Of a stretch of 64,000 nucleotides of DNA, positions 50,501-61,100 are shown piece after piece. The position numbers and the translations under genes are program-made. The stretch is from Aphelocoma coerulescens (Eukaryota; Chordata; Aves; Passeriformes; Corvidae). Every line of letters begins with the position of its first letter. Positions within the stretch are counted from its first letter, which is position 1. The stretch covers positions 11,753,997 through 11,817,996 of the forward strand of contig NC_091016.1 in NCBI RefSeq assembly GCF_041296385.1, read 5' to 3'. The notes under the pieces are model-generated. The model did not search any database, had not been told where the DNA came from, and saw only the letters and a list, made by a program, of their open reading frames with translations.

Positions 50501-53500
50501 CATGTGACTGAGGACTACTCACTGAGTATCTCTTAAAGTACACCAATTTAGACTCTTCATTTTGATGCTGGGGAGAGACTGAAGAAAGTGGGGTAGGCTA
50601 GGTGGTGTGTTTCTGCATAAGTTGTATTTATCCAAATATCCAAATGAAATCTGTCCTTTGTTGAAGTATTTAGAAAATAGAAAGGAGCCCAGGTTTTTCT
50701 GTTGGTACTTCTTTTATGGGATTCTTTTTAGGTAGATCTTAGATTAACACTTGAAGAAAAAAATCCAAACAACCTAGAAGATCTGATTTAGTACATTTCT
50801 GAAAATTTTAGACTTATTTTAAATATTCATGATTAAAAGGGCCAGCAGGTTATTATCTTCATTACTAGTTCATCTTTAAACAGTCTCTGACCCTTAGAAG
50901 TGATAATGTTTGTAACTTCTCTTCAAGTACTGTACTTGTACAAGTTCTGTTCAAATACAAAATACTTAGTATTTCTTGTTGCTTATGACTAGAGAAGGTG
51001 ATGTGAATGGATCAGGTGGATGTGTGTGCCTTGTAGAAGTTAAGATACAATTTTTGTTACTATTGGAGCAAATACACTACTAAATGGAGCTAAGAAATAC
51101 TGATTTTTCTTGCATTTTTTTTAAACTGGAGAAAGTACTTGAATTTTATGTATACTGACAGGCTGACATTTTAGATAAGATATTAATATACAAGAGCTGC
51201 TAACCTTTGCAAAACCCCTTAAATTTCTGTAGGGATAGCTACAGTATAACCAGAATGTTGAGTTTTGATCGAAAGCAGTAATTGTTGCATGGAACTATTC
51301 AAAATTCCCATGTAAAAAATAGGTAGTCATGAACAATGAGGATCATGTTGTCTGTGACATTGAGCTGTGATTAATACAGTTATTGAGAGCTGTTCCTCTT
51401 GGGAGGGAACAGGAAGTTGGCAAAATCAATTTTCTTTTATAGAAAAATACTATTTTGGTATTTCTTTAAAAGCAGTTTTCAGGTTTCAATGTAATTCTTA
51501 AAATTGAGAACATTTGTAACATTGAGAGGAGTTGTACAATTAGAGTCCCAACTGGAGTAGCTTTAGTAAAGGTCTTAGAGTTTTCTGTCAGGTTCTTGTG
51601 AAGGTCCAGCAACAAAATTACTTAAATCCTGGTGTGACCAAGTCTGTTTAGTGAGTGCTGCATTGGATTTGGGGTTCCTCCCACTGAAGAACGTTAAAAT
51701 ATCAAAGTACGCAGACATTTACGTGTCACAAGGTAGGTAATACTTTAAAAATTTGAGGGTAATTTAGATTCTTTTTACAATTTCTAAAATTTTCTGAATG
51801 TTGACTTCTTTGTTTATTAAAAAATACACTTTTTTGTACATGTTTTCCTTGCATTAATTAGAATTCATAGAAGGAGTGTCCCAGTTCAGTGTCAAAGGAG
51901 ATAAAGAACAGAAGTTGAGGTGTAAGTATTTTGATTTTTCCTTAACAAAAATTTTCTGATCCTCAAAAATATACTTTTGTAAGTTAAGAAACTGACAAAT
52001 CCAGATTGTTGTAAAATGGAATGTAAAGTGGAAAATAATGAAAGTAGATTGTAAGCTTTTTGCCCATTTTGTCATTTATTTGTGTGAAAATTTGTCAGTT
52101 CTCTTTTCTGCTGGGATGGTTGGGGGAGGTTGGTTGCTTTCTGAACAATTTCAGTTGCTTTCTGTTTTTTAAAAAAGTAAATTCATTTAAGAACAGCTTG
52201 CTGCATAGTTCTGTGCACTTACAGGGCCTAAGAACAATACTCAATTCTTTGCTATTACAGTAGAAAAGCATTAAATTCTAGTTTCAGAACTGCATCTCCA
52301 GACTCAGGCTTTTGGAGTAGAAAAGAAACAGGTTTGGTTAAGGATGTAGCTTCCAATAACTAAGATTCAAATGTTTAAAAATAAATTCAGTCTTGATGCC
52401 AAGTTGTTTGCAGCAAAGTAACCAGATTTTGAGTCATCTGTTTCCTGGAAGATGGTAATTTGTTTGCTGCCTGGGTGCTTTACTTGTGGTGGGGAAGACT
52501 TTCTTTTTTGCTGTTTATAGAATTCTCTTACTGCTGGTGCTAAGACATTTTCTAAAGTGAGTATATATTCTTTTCCAACCACAGTTGCTACTAATTGGTT
52601 GGTTTATTTATCTTTGATTTTTTTTTTTTTTTTTACTTCTGCAGTTGCTTTTCGCATTTATGATATGGACAAAGATGGCTATATCTCAAATGGAGAGCTC
52701 TTCCAGGTGCTGAAGATGATGGTTGGGAACAATCTCAAAGACACTCAGTTACAGCAAATTGTAGATAAAACCATAATTAATGCAGATAAGGATGGTGATG
52801 GAAGAATATCCTTTGAAGAATTCTGTGCTGTAAGTAACTTCTAAAGAAAACTTTTGTCATTTACAGAGAGAAAAAAATAGCCTCTCAAGTGCTGCTCTGG
52901 AAAAAGAGTAAACAGTTGAAAGGCACGTTTTAAGAACTTAGAACAGAATGCTTAAATGTAGCATTTAGTGCTTGAAGGGGTTGATTTCAACACATGTGGT
53001 ATATTTATTTCATTAGTTGACAGCAAGTTTTAAATTCTTTTATCAAAAAAAGTAAATGACACATTGAATCTTGAAACTTTGAAAATTGAAATAATGAGTG
53101 TTTACGCATTGACTTTTAAACAGTATATTAAGGAAGATACACTTGATAGCATGGTTTGGGCATTGCTTTTTTTTTCCTAATCTTTGAATTTACAAGTTCA
53201 GTTCAAACATAACTTGTTCATACTCAAAAAAATATGTGAATTCTAAAAAAAAGAAGGCGGGGGGGAGGGTGGGTGGTGGAAATCTGCCATCCCGCCAACG
53301 ACTAAAGTGAAAAGGTTCTATTGTTTGCATTTTGGGGATATATTTTTTTTTAAGTTTAATTATTTTTGTGACATCATGTAAAAAAACCTTCATCTGCAAA
53401 GGAGTCAGAGCTACAGCCTGCAAATGCCTGGATTTAGTGCATTACTTGTTTATTTCTTGCACTGGGCTGTCATCTTTGCCATCCATCAAATGTGATGTTG

Positions 53501-54282
53501 CCTCTTCTTTTGTCCTTGGGCTTCTGCCCAGGTTTCCTGTCATGTGCTACTGATGGATTTTCCTTTTCCTTTCATTTAATTTCTTAAGTTTTTGTTGACC
53601 TCCTGGCAGGACACTTTCCAGTTCTAAAACTTTTTACCCTTTTTCTTGCATTTTACCCTCTCTGAATCTTGTCCTGTGCATGTACAAAAATGCTTTTTCA
53701 TTTGTTGTCTTTGGCAAATACCATTTGGCCATTGAATTTTGTTCCTGCGTTATCAAACGTTCCTCTGTACATGGCAGCTTTCCTTTGCCTTCTGTTCTGC
53801 ATGGATCACACACCTGTCAACACTGGTAATTCTTTTCTGGGTATGTGCAGTTCTGTATGAAATCCTGCTGCTGTTCCTAAGGCCCTTTCCTTCTCCTGGG
53901 AAGGTTCACAGTTTTACAGGGTGGTTTAGACGTCACCATTTTATTTAACATGCACAAACATACTGCAAGGCCATAATAAGAGATGGAGAGGAATGCCAAA
54001 ATTGTGTTATTTGCACTGGTTTTCAGGCCCTTGAGTGTGTAATTGTACTAATACTGAACTACCTTGGTTTGTACATAATTAATTTTATCTCTCACAGTAC
54101 TTGTAAAATGTAAATCAGTTTGGAGGGAAGTACTGCCTTTATTTTATGATTGACCTCAATGCATCTATTGAATGTGTTCTTTGTACCTTGCTAATTTTCA
54201 GTTCTCATCTTTCTGAACCTTATTTTTCTCCCAGGTTGTAGGAGGCCTAGATATCCACAAAAAGATGGTCGTAGATGTGTGA
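17562..54282 (+). CDS. PPP3R1: Calcineurin subunit B type 1 (complete gene, six coding exons)
   Basis: This is the regulatory, calcium-binding subunit of the cytosolic Ser/Thr phosphatase calcineurin; it binds the catalytic A subunit and activates it when calcium rises, for example toward NFAT. Coding exons are 17562-17564, 41466-41505, 50111-50287, 51862-51921, 52645-52829 and 54235-54282, all with GT/AG borders and matching phases. They total 170 codons plus TGA, the usual family length. Four canonical EF-hand loops lie at residues 31-42, 63-74, 100-111 and 141-152, each starting with Asp and ending with Glu. The N-terminus is [10 protein letters not shown], so Gly2 is the expected N-myristoylation site. 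The start lies in a strong Kozak context (GCCGCCATGG). No break or missing key residue was seen, and the protein appears identical to the human one as I remember it. It is convergent with PNO1. Confidence 0.98.
20933..21320 (-). mobile_element. CR1 LINE 3' fragment (antisense to PPP3R1)
   Basis: Reads as an inverted CR1 tail: CACAGAATGGGTCAGGTTGG, then AAGGGACCACAGTGGGTCA, ACCTCCCTGCTCAAGCAGGG, and further inside TTTCTGCCCATTACCTCTTG and AGCCTTTCCTTGTAAGAGA. The 3' end is at 20933; the 5' truncation near 21320 is approximate. It lies in PPP3R1 intron 1. Confidence 0.88.
21611..21665 (+). mobile_element. CR1 LINE extreme 3' end
   Basis: GTAGGTTGGACTCAGTGATC, GAGGTCTCTTCCAACC and a terminal CCGTGATTCT. 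It lies 290 bp from the preceding CR1 copy and in the opposite orientation. Confidence 0.85.
32945..34123 (-). mobile_element. CR1 LINE, about 1.2 kb, with decayed reverse transcriptase remnants
   Basis: An inverted CR1 copy whose 3' tail begins at 32945 (TCACAGAATTATTAAGG). The minus strand still encodes recognisable reverse transcriptase pieces. A FADDT catalytic motif lies at 33692-33678, in an open stretch 33812-33591. Upstream, the open stretch 34096-33872 contains a KSFDT block that corresponds to the conserved SKAFDT region. Frames are interrupted, so it is dead. It is 5'-truncated near 34123 and sits antisense in PPP3R1 intron 1. Confidence 0.92.
39101..39112. repeat. Poly(C) run, 12 bases
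   Basis: C12 followed by AACCC, in PPP3R1 intron 1. Confidence 0.9.
41466..41505 (+). CDS. PPP3R1: PPP3R1 coding exon 2
   Basis: Encodes [13 protein letters not shown] plus the first base of Phe15, between a TTTCAG acceptor and a GTAAG donor. It supplies the myristoylation glycine at residue 2. Confidence 0.96.
41506..50110 (+). other. PPP3R1: PPP3R1 intron 2 (8.6 kb)
   Basis: Bounded by GTAAG and TTTCAG. It includes the left copy of a 100 bp direct repeat (48978-49078), a long antisense open frame (48287-47733) and overlapping open frames at 42921-43414 that I cannot assign. There is a short (AT)n near 42631-42642. No CR1 was recognised. Confidence 0.85.
48978..49078. repeat. Direct repeat copy 1 (about 100 bp)
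   Basis: Starts GTGATGTGAAGTGGATCAGG and ends AATGGAGCTAAGAAA. It is nearly identical to 50998-51097, with two substitutions and one single-base indel seen by eye. The flanks on both sides differ between copies, and the unit does not resemble CR1 or the LTR. Confidence 0.85.
50111..50287 (+). CDS. PPP3R1: PPP3R1 coding exon 3 (EF-hands 1 and 2)
   Basis: Encodes from Phe15 through residue 73 plus one base. It contains loop 1 ([12 protein letters not shown]) and most of loop 2 ([11 protein letters not shown]). The acceptor is TTTCAG and the donor GGTAAGG. Two near-identical 100 bp repeats flank it on either side. Confidence 0.97.
50288..51861 (+). other. PPP3R1: PPP3R1 intron 3
   Basis: GTAAGG donor and ATTAATTAG acceptor. 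It holds the right copy of the 100 bp repeat; otherwise AT-rich with no feature recognised. Confidence 0.9.
50998..51097. repeat. Direct repeat copy 2 (about 100 bp)
   Basis: Same orientation as 48978-49078 and about 2.0 kb away, roughly 97% identical by eye. The internal stretch ATTGGAGCAAATACACTACT is shared exactly. Confidence 0.85.
51862..51921 (+). CDS. PPP3R1: PPP3R1 coding exon 4
   Basis: Encodes [20 protein letters not shown] plus one base, the linker between the two EF-hand pairs. The donor must be read as AGGT|GTAAGT for the frame to join exon 5 as R-F-A-F-R; the alternative AG|GTGTAA would break the frame. Confidence 0.95.
51922..52644 (+). other. PPP3R1: PPP3R1 intron 4
   Basis: Consensus GTAAGT donor and a long T-rich tract before TTCTGCAG. 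No internal feature recognised. Confidence 0.9.
52645..52829 (+). CDS. PPP3R1: PPP3R1 coding exon 5 (EF-hands 3 and 4)
   Basis: Encodes residues from Phe94 to Ala155, with loops [12 protein letters not shown] and [12 protein letters not shown], both with full sets of calcium ligands. It ends GCT|GTAAGT, phase 0. Confidence 0.97.
52830..54234 (+). other. PPP3R1: PPP3R1 intron 5
   Basis: GTAAGT donor, and acceptor TTTTTCTCCCAG after a polypyrimidine tract. It contains a predicted G-quadruplex at 53259-53273; the pyrimidine-rich open frames at 53669-53948 look like chance. Confidence 0.9.
53259..53273 (+). other. Potential G-quadruplex in PPP3R1 intron 5
   Basis: GGGGGGGAGGGTGGG gives four G3 tracts with one-base loops on the sense strand, so it could form in both DNA and pre-mRNA. 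Confidence 0.6.
54235..54282 (+). CDS. PPP3R1: PPP3R1 coding exon 6 and stop
   Basis: Encodes [15 protein letters not shown] then TGA (54280-54282), the conserved calcineurin B C-terminus. The acceptor is CTCCCAG. Confidence 0.97.
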   Translation, partial: VVGGLDIHKKMVVDV

Positions 54283-54581
54283 CTCTGTAGGGCACCACCC
54301 AACACTTTTGCTTTCTTCTCCATCTCTGAAGATCTGCTCCAGACGTCCAGCAATGCTCTCTGTGTATTTAAATGGAAGTATTTTTCTCTGTGAAGCCACA
54401 TTTTCCAACATGAGCCTCATGAAGCCAACTAAGTGTTATTGAACTTTTATTCTCTCAATAACTCAGTGTAGCACTTTAAAGTCTGAAGGACAGCAAAGAT
54501 GGAAAGAGCATATCAGTGTGGCGGAGAAAGGGAAGGGGTTGGCTTTTTAATTTATTTTTCTTCATCTTTTATAACAAGGAA

Positions 54582-54637
54582 ATATCTATCTATATATATA
54601 TATGTGTGTGTGTATTTATATATAGATATATATGTAG
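54582..54637. repeat. (TA)n/(TG)n simple repeat in the PPP3R1 3'UTR
   Basis: Alternating TATATA and TGTGTG units, then TATAGATATA, in the transcribed tail. Likely length-polymorphic. Confidence 0.8.
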
Positions 54638-56382
54638 CTTTCTATATGTAGTAGCTAGGTGGGCTTTAATTTAATATACTTGATTCAGAAACAAAACTAG
54701 AGTACAAAGTGCCAAGCAGAATATTAACAGTTCAATATATGGATATACATCCTTACTTTTATTTCACACAGTTTTATATATATAGTAGAAGAATGTAAAA
54801 TTTTAACTGGGTCTTAGGTCAACTCTTTTCCTTTCCTGTGACTGTTCAGATGTTTCTATATATTGAATGGCTGACAAAGCATTGCTTCTTATTAAATCAC
54901 CTTAATTACTTTTTTTTTTGTAACACAGGAGACTAAATTTATTTATACCTGTTAATATATTACCAGGGACTGTGTCTCTTTGCTAAATAACTTAGTACAG
55001 TTCTACTTGATATGAGAATATAGTTTAATGCTACTGCCAAGAACTAGTCCTCCTGTGCATATAGTGACTGCGGAATGCTTTGATGGCTGTTAGATTCTGT
55101 CACCCAGGAACTGGGAGCATTTACAGCTGTCCTGAAGCCAAGACAACTCTGCTGTTCTGGGTTCAGTTTAGATACAGCTGCTTAAGGTGGTAGACGCATT
55201 CATGATTTTCTCTTGTGCTTAGCTTAATGAAATTAGGATCAACATAACTGTGCAGAATTCCCATCTACTTATTTTATACAGTACTTAAGGTTATAAAATG
55301 TTCTTGCCACTTAAATTCTGTTGTTTCAACCATGATAGTTTTCCCCCCTGCATTTAAAAAATACTACAGGTAGCTAAATAACTGGTAATATTTTATATAT
55401 ATATATGTATATATGATTCATACAGGGGGGAAATCTTGTTAACCTATGCCATAGAGGAGGAAAACTTCACACTATCTAAATTTATACCTCTTGCGGTTCT
55501 CCAGTCCTTTTCCTGGAGAATTTTTTTTTTCTTTTCTAGATTTGTCCATATCATAATTTGTAATGGAAGGTAACTTGATATATTTGTGTGATATAAAAGT
55601 AGCGAGCCATGTTTTACAACTTTATATCATCCCTTCCCTTTTCTGCAGTGGTACTATTGGCTGGAAGAAAAACATTTGCTAGATTTTTTAGGACAGTACA
55701 TCTTTCCTGTATAGTAGTTTTTCTATTTAAAAAAAATTGTTTTATAATGAGCAGTGGAAAGTACAGGTTGTCTGAACCTCTTCAATTGAGCACCTGTCTG
55801 CCATAGCTGTTCCTTCAACTGAGTGCTGCACATCATGGGCTCTGTCTGTGAGAGAGAAATCCAGGTGCTTAGTGTCCTTGCATGACATGAAGTTTTGCAT
55901 GTAGATCAATTTGAAATGTTCCTCTTGTTTACATAATTTGCATAATTAAAAAGATAATGTTGCCAAACTTTGGTAAATGTTAATGTTCAAAACAAAAATC
56001 TCCACTACATGTAACTTTTTTCTTCCTCTGGATCAGTACGTGGTTTATAATCCCAGCCAGTGGTTGCATCTGTTCCAGTGTCAACTGCCATGTGCTCTGC
56101 TTCAAGGGGGAATTAGTCTTTTGTGAATTTTTTGTACATAAGTATTTGTTACAAACATTTTAGCAAATGCTTTCAGTTTTTCTTGCTTGTGCATATCTTG
56201 GCTGGCATTATAGAAATTAGTGCTAATGTTATTTCCTTAGGGGGACTGGAAGGGGAGGGATGAGGTTTTTTTTTTTAGTTTGTGTGGGGAAAAATGATTT
56301 ATGTTGAATGTTTAGTTTCTCCTCTGCATGCTACATCATATGTTGTGGGAACTATAAGAATCTTCATACTGTATGAATACAA

Positions 56383-56388
56383 AATAAA
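56383..56388 (+). terminator. PPP3R1: PPP3R1 distal poly(A) signal
   Basis: AATAAA about 2.1 kb after the stop codon, the best consensus signal in the tail. Cleavage is expected about 15-25 bases on. Confidence 0.75.
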
Positions 56389-56405
56389 ATATTTGAACCT
56401 TGACT

Positions 56406-57858
56406 GGGATACTCAGTACCTTTCCTGTTCACCTTAAAGTAGCTCTAAAGAAAACTTGTTCATATTTCTTTGTCCACTCCTCGATTATTAAGATTTACTG
56501 AAAAACTACAGGGTGCAGTCTGCTGAAAACTTTGGGATTTATTTCAGTGTTTCAAGATATGTTGAGGTTCTTCAAAGGCACATCTGGTTCTCTTTGCCAA
56601 ATGTTCAAAGTGGATAACATACTTTGAAATCCCTGTGGAAAGTGGTTTAAAAAACAAAACAAACCAACACACCCTAACATTAATGTAGGTGGAGATTGAA
56701 AGGCAGTTCCTTTCTCAGGAAAAGGTCTGAGGCTGGTGCTGATGACCCCAACCCTCCTTGCTGCAGGTATGCCCTTCACAGCAGCTCTGTGCTGGTGCTC
56801 TTTGGGGGTGCAGGTGTTTGGACCTTCTGGGTGCTGCCCTCTCCCTTCTGCTTCTTTGGGTCAGTGTTGATATGCACCTGATTTAGGATAAACATTAATT
56901 TTGTGTGCTCTTGCCTCACTCTCCCATATCTTTCAAGCTAATTGAAATAAATGACATAAGCAGCCAATGAACAGAAAACGTAAGTGACCAGGTGTGTGCA
57001 CCTGGAGCTGCTCGAAATGGGCATGCTGACCCCTGGATAGCTCACACTGCTAAACAATGTGTGTTTAGGTAACTCAGCAAGTCTTAAAATCTGTTGACAA
57101 CTGAAGGCTTCAGTCAATTTGGCTGCAGTGATAATCCCATACTGTGAAGTACTGCTCTGGAAACTTGGACACTGACCTAAATGCTTACTCAATTTCCATG
57201 TGTGTTTGATAATCTCATTTCAATTTTTGTTTTCGTTCCCAAGCCTGAACTGAATTATTTTGAAAGACACTTCACAGAAGGGTGGCTGGTGGGTTTAGGG
57301 AGGGCCCATTTTTAAATCATACTGGGAACGGGTCTTTCCAATTTCTCCCCCTACTTTTGTTGCATTATGTTACTTATGTAGCATTTTAAGGACGACACAC
57401 AGGTCCTTACAGTTGTTGGTACTCTGGTACACTGGAAAGTACTTAATCTGGTGGCTCTTGGCTTTGCTAGGCTGTCCTTACAGATCATTTTTAGGAATTA
57501 AGGAATCTATACAAGTGCAGATTCAGGATTCAGTGCAAATATGTTATTTACCTCTTCATCTTCCTTTTTTCATGTGATGCGTTGTTCCAGCAGCAGCAGA
57601 GACTCGGGACAACCTGCCATTGAACTCTGTATTCCAGTTGAATCCTCCTTTCTTCAGGAAGATACTAAACCATGATGTGTGGTTACAAATGCTTAGCTCT
57701 GCCAATTCCTTTAGACTCAAAACATGAAATGCCAAGGCTTTCTGAAGAAGCAGCCTCTTAAGTCTGATGTTCAGAAAATCCATAACGAAGCAGGTTTTTG
57801 CTTGAGACTGTTCAAGTAAAATCATGTACTTTTGATATAGACACAATTTAAAATACCT
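56406..57858. other. Intergenic gap between convergent PPP3R1 and PNO1 tails
   Basis: No gene or repeat recognised. Part of it may belong to the PNO1 3'UTR if that gene uses a more distal poly(A) site, for example a minus-strand AATAAA near 56540. Confidence 0.5.
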
Positions 57859-57864
57859 TTTAAT
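57859..57864 (-). terminator. PNO1: Candidate PNO1 poly(A) signal
   Basis: ATTAAA on the minus strand about 190 bp after the PNO1 stop codon. It is a variant signal, so the assignment is tentative. Confidence 0.35.
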
Positions 57865-58049
57865 GACTAGACAGAAACATTAGGTATGTTCAAATCAGAC
57901 CACATGTCCAAAGGCAGTCAGACTGCACAAACAGTCCTGGTTTTCTTCTGGGCTTCCAGATGCACCAGAAAACTGATGGCTTCTGTAGCTCTAGGCTTCT
58001 CGTGTGTCCAGGAACCTTGACTTCCAGCCCTAGTCCTTGGTGGTGCAGC

Positions 58050-58117
58050 TCAGAACCTCTCAGCTGCTCTGCTGGCCACTGCCCTAATATTGCCATAAAC
58101 TTTGGATGGAGGACTTC
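58050..58117 (-). CDS. PNO1: PNO1 coding exon 7 and stop
   Basis: 68 bp encoding the tail [20 protein letters not shown], then Phe and TGA (58052-58050). Acceptor TTCTGCAG. Confidence 0.95.
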
Positions 58118-61100
58118 CTGCAGAAGAAGGCACAAATCCAGTCAGCAAATGAGATAATTTGTCACAAAAACGGATGTGTTGCACTCACATCTATGTTAAA
58201 AGTGGAGGACTGAGCCAAAGGATGAGAAGGATAGTCAAGGTCAGTTACCCTGTCTTACTGCAAGTGCAGAGTTGAACTTCTGCTTTCAGAGTGGATTGCC
58301 CCCTTGGCTTTCAAGACCCCTTAGGGAATGCTGTAACTAAATAAAAAAGCAGAACATCTTTCTGCAATGTGGCAAGTTTCGGAGCCAGAAAGCAAGTCCT
58401 GGATTCTGTGCTTCTCCTCTAAATTTTTATCTTAAGAGCAACAAGTCAACTGCCAGCAAGTTACTTGCTCCAAATGTAGGTGTGGGCAGGCCAGGGAAGA
58501 TGGTGAGAGCCACAAAGCAGTTTCTCAAACTGCAAGATCTGTATGTAGTTAAGATTAGATAAAAGGACTTACCTAAAATTAGATTGCAAATTGCTGTTCG
58601 TGCCATTTTAATGTTCTGAAAAGATCCCAAAATATGAACTTTTCTGTAAAAAGTAAAGTAGCAGTAGTTAACGGAAAGCAATTTAGGAGATTACAGTTAA
58701 TAGAGAGTTGGAGGCTAGAGATGTGGAATTTCATATCAGTGTACTAGTTTCTTTTCTACACTTGTAAACAAAAAAAACCCAACCAAAACCCACAAAACCT
58801 ACAATGTAAGACCTGTGCTCTTCTAAATCCTTTTAAAATAGATGTTACCATTTGCAAATTTAACAGTGTAGCAGCTTCAGGAGGAAAATATTGATGGGTT
58901 GGTGAGTTCAACTTCGATTCTTCATAAGAATTCTTATGCTATGGGGAATGACTGAATGACTATGGGGAATGAATGTGCTGGTGACACTGTCATTCTCATA
59001 ACAAAAGGTCAAATAACTTGTGTTCATTAAAATATTCGCCTAAATATTTTTTCTTACTACTACTCTACAACAGTTTCATAAAATTCAAGTTATCTTTGTT
59101 CCTGGCAGAGAGCATGGATTAGCTGAGGGGTTGTGCTTTGCCTAGGAGGAAGTCAGTCTGTACTTACGCGTCAGCAAGAACGATGCGTGTCCTGGTTACA
59201 TTTTCTATGGTGAATTTGGTTTTTCCACCTTTCCCTGCTATTCTCCCTATTGCTCTTGACAGGTGATCTCCTTTCAAAGGTTTGACTGAAATGAGAATAG
59301 CATGCCCAGGGTAACAGCAGTGATGTGTATCCCCTGTTAGTGCTTCCCTTGGTCAAGTTGCTGGAAACAACTCATGCCAATTATTACGAAAGCAACTTCA
59401 CTGGTCAACACAGACCCGTCTGGATTTCAGCTTTTTTTAACTAGTAGTGCACACTGCATCCAGTGCTGACATAGGGCTTCTGGCATGCGAAAGTCTCCTT
59501 CAGAACTGCAGAGGACGGCACTGCACTTCATGTTGAGGAAATGGAGTCAAAGTGCACAAAGTTAACACTGGTAGAAATAAAGTAGATCAGGTTTAGATCC
59601 TGCTCTACAGGGGACTACAAGGAGTGCCAGTACTACATAAAATTAGATGTTTCTGGCTTTCCTGATCCTTGAGGGCAAGTAATACAAGTGGAGCAGGGGG
59701 AAAGAAGAAAAACCCCATACTTGCAGGATGCACATGTGACTTCTTGAATGCTGCAGCAGAAAATACTCACCGTCTGTAACTTCAAATGACTCTAGAAAAA
59801 GATCATCTAATCTGATGAGAGCAAGAGCATCCTAAAAGAGCAGGAGATCTGTTATCAGCAAAGTTATTTTGTTCCAGTACCACACAGTTGAAAGCTGCTG
59901 TTCTCTTTATACATATAACCTATCAAATAATAGCTGAAGTTAACTCCATGTTTTTCAACAGCAGTATAAATATTTCCATCTAGAGAACCCTACACAGCTT
60001 GGATGCCCCTGCATTCAGCCCTTCCTCCCCAGTGCTAGTGAATCCAGTACAGGTCTAGAGCAAGGAGCAGCCCCTACAACACTGCAAAAAGTGGGTTTGT
60101 TTTCTCCAATAGGCCCAGTCCTATTTAGTATCTACTGATGATCTGGATGAGGGGATTGAGTCCACCTTTAGCAAATTTGTGGATGACACCAAGCTGGGTG
60201 CAAGTGTTGATTTGCTGGAGGATAGGAGGGCTCTGCAGAGGGACTGGGACAGGCTCGACAGATGGATCAAATCCAATGACAGGAGGTTTAGTAAGTCCAG
60301 TTGCTGGGTCCTACACTTTGGCTGCAACAACCCCCTGCGGCTCTACAGGCTGGGGACAGAATGGCTGGACAGAGGCCAAACAGAAAGGATCTGAGGGTGC
60401 TGGTCAACAGCTGACTGAACACGAACCAGCAGTGTGCCCATTTGGCCAAGAAAGCCAATGGCATTCTGGCCTGCATCAGGAACAGTGTGGCCAGCAGGAC
60501 TGGGGAAGTCATTCTTCTGTATTTGGCTCTTGGTTAGCCACACCTTGAATACTGTGTCCAGTACTGTTTTGGGAACCCCAATTTAAGAAAGACTTTCAGA
60601 TGCTCAAATGCATCCAGAGAAGGGCAACAAGGCTGATGAAGGGTCTGGAACAAAAGTCCTATGAGGAGTGGAGGGGCTCAGCCTGAAGAAAAGGAGGCTC
60701 AGGGGAGACCTTATCACTCACTACAACTGGCTGAAAGGAGGGTGTAGCCAGGTCGGTCTCTTCTCCCAGGCAACCAGTGACAGGATAAGAGGACACAGTC
60801 TTAAGCTGCGCCAGGCAAAGTTTAGGCTGGATATTAGGAAGAAGTTCTTCACAGAAAGAGTGACTGGGCACTGGAATGGGCTGCCCAGGGAGGTGGTGGA
60901 GTCACCATCCCTGAAGGTGTTTTTTTAAAAAAGGACTGGATGTGGCACTCAGTACCATGGTTTAGTTGATAAAGTCATAGGTTGGACTTGATCTCAAAGG
61001 TCTTTTCCAACCTAGTTAATTCTGTGATTCCATGAGTTTTGCACAGACTGGAGGTTATTGGCTTGAGCTTAAGCAAAATGAACAGTCTCCACCTGTGCAG

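Larger units (their letters stand above)
54283..56405 (+). other. PPP3R1: PPP3R1 3'UTR (about 2.1 kb)
   Basis: Long AT-rich untranslated tail. It has a (TA/TG)n stretch at 54582-54637, a possible early poly(A) signal ATTAAA at 54891-54896 followed by a T-run and GT, and two Pumilio-type elements: TGTATATA (55406-55413) and TGTACATA (56133-56140). The far end is set by AATAAA at 56383. Its length is in the range known for mammalian PPP3R1. Confidence 0.8.

Noticed and set aside
60138..60548. A 136-codon frame in PNO1 intron 3
   Set aside because: An out-of-frame reading of the CR1 reverse transcriptase remnant; the DDT motif is in another frame.
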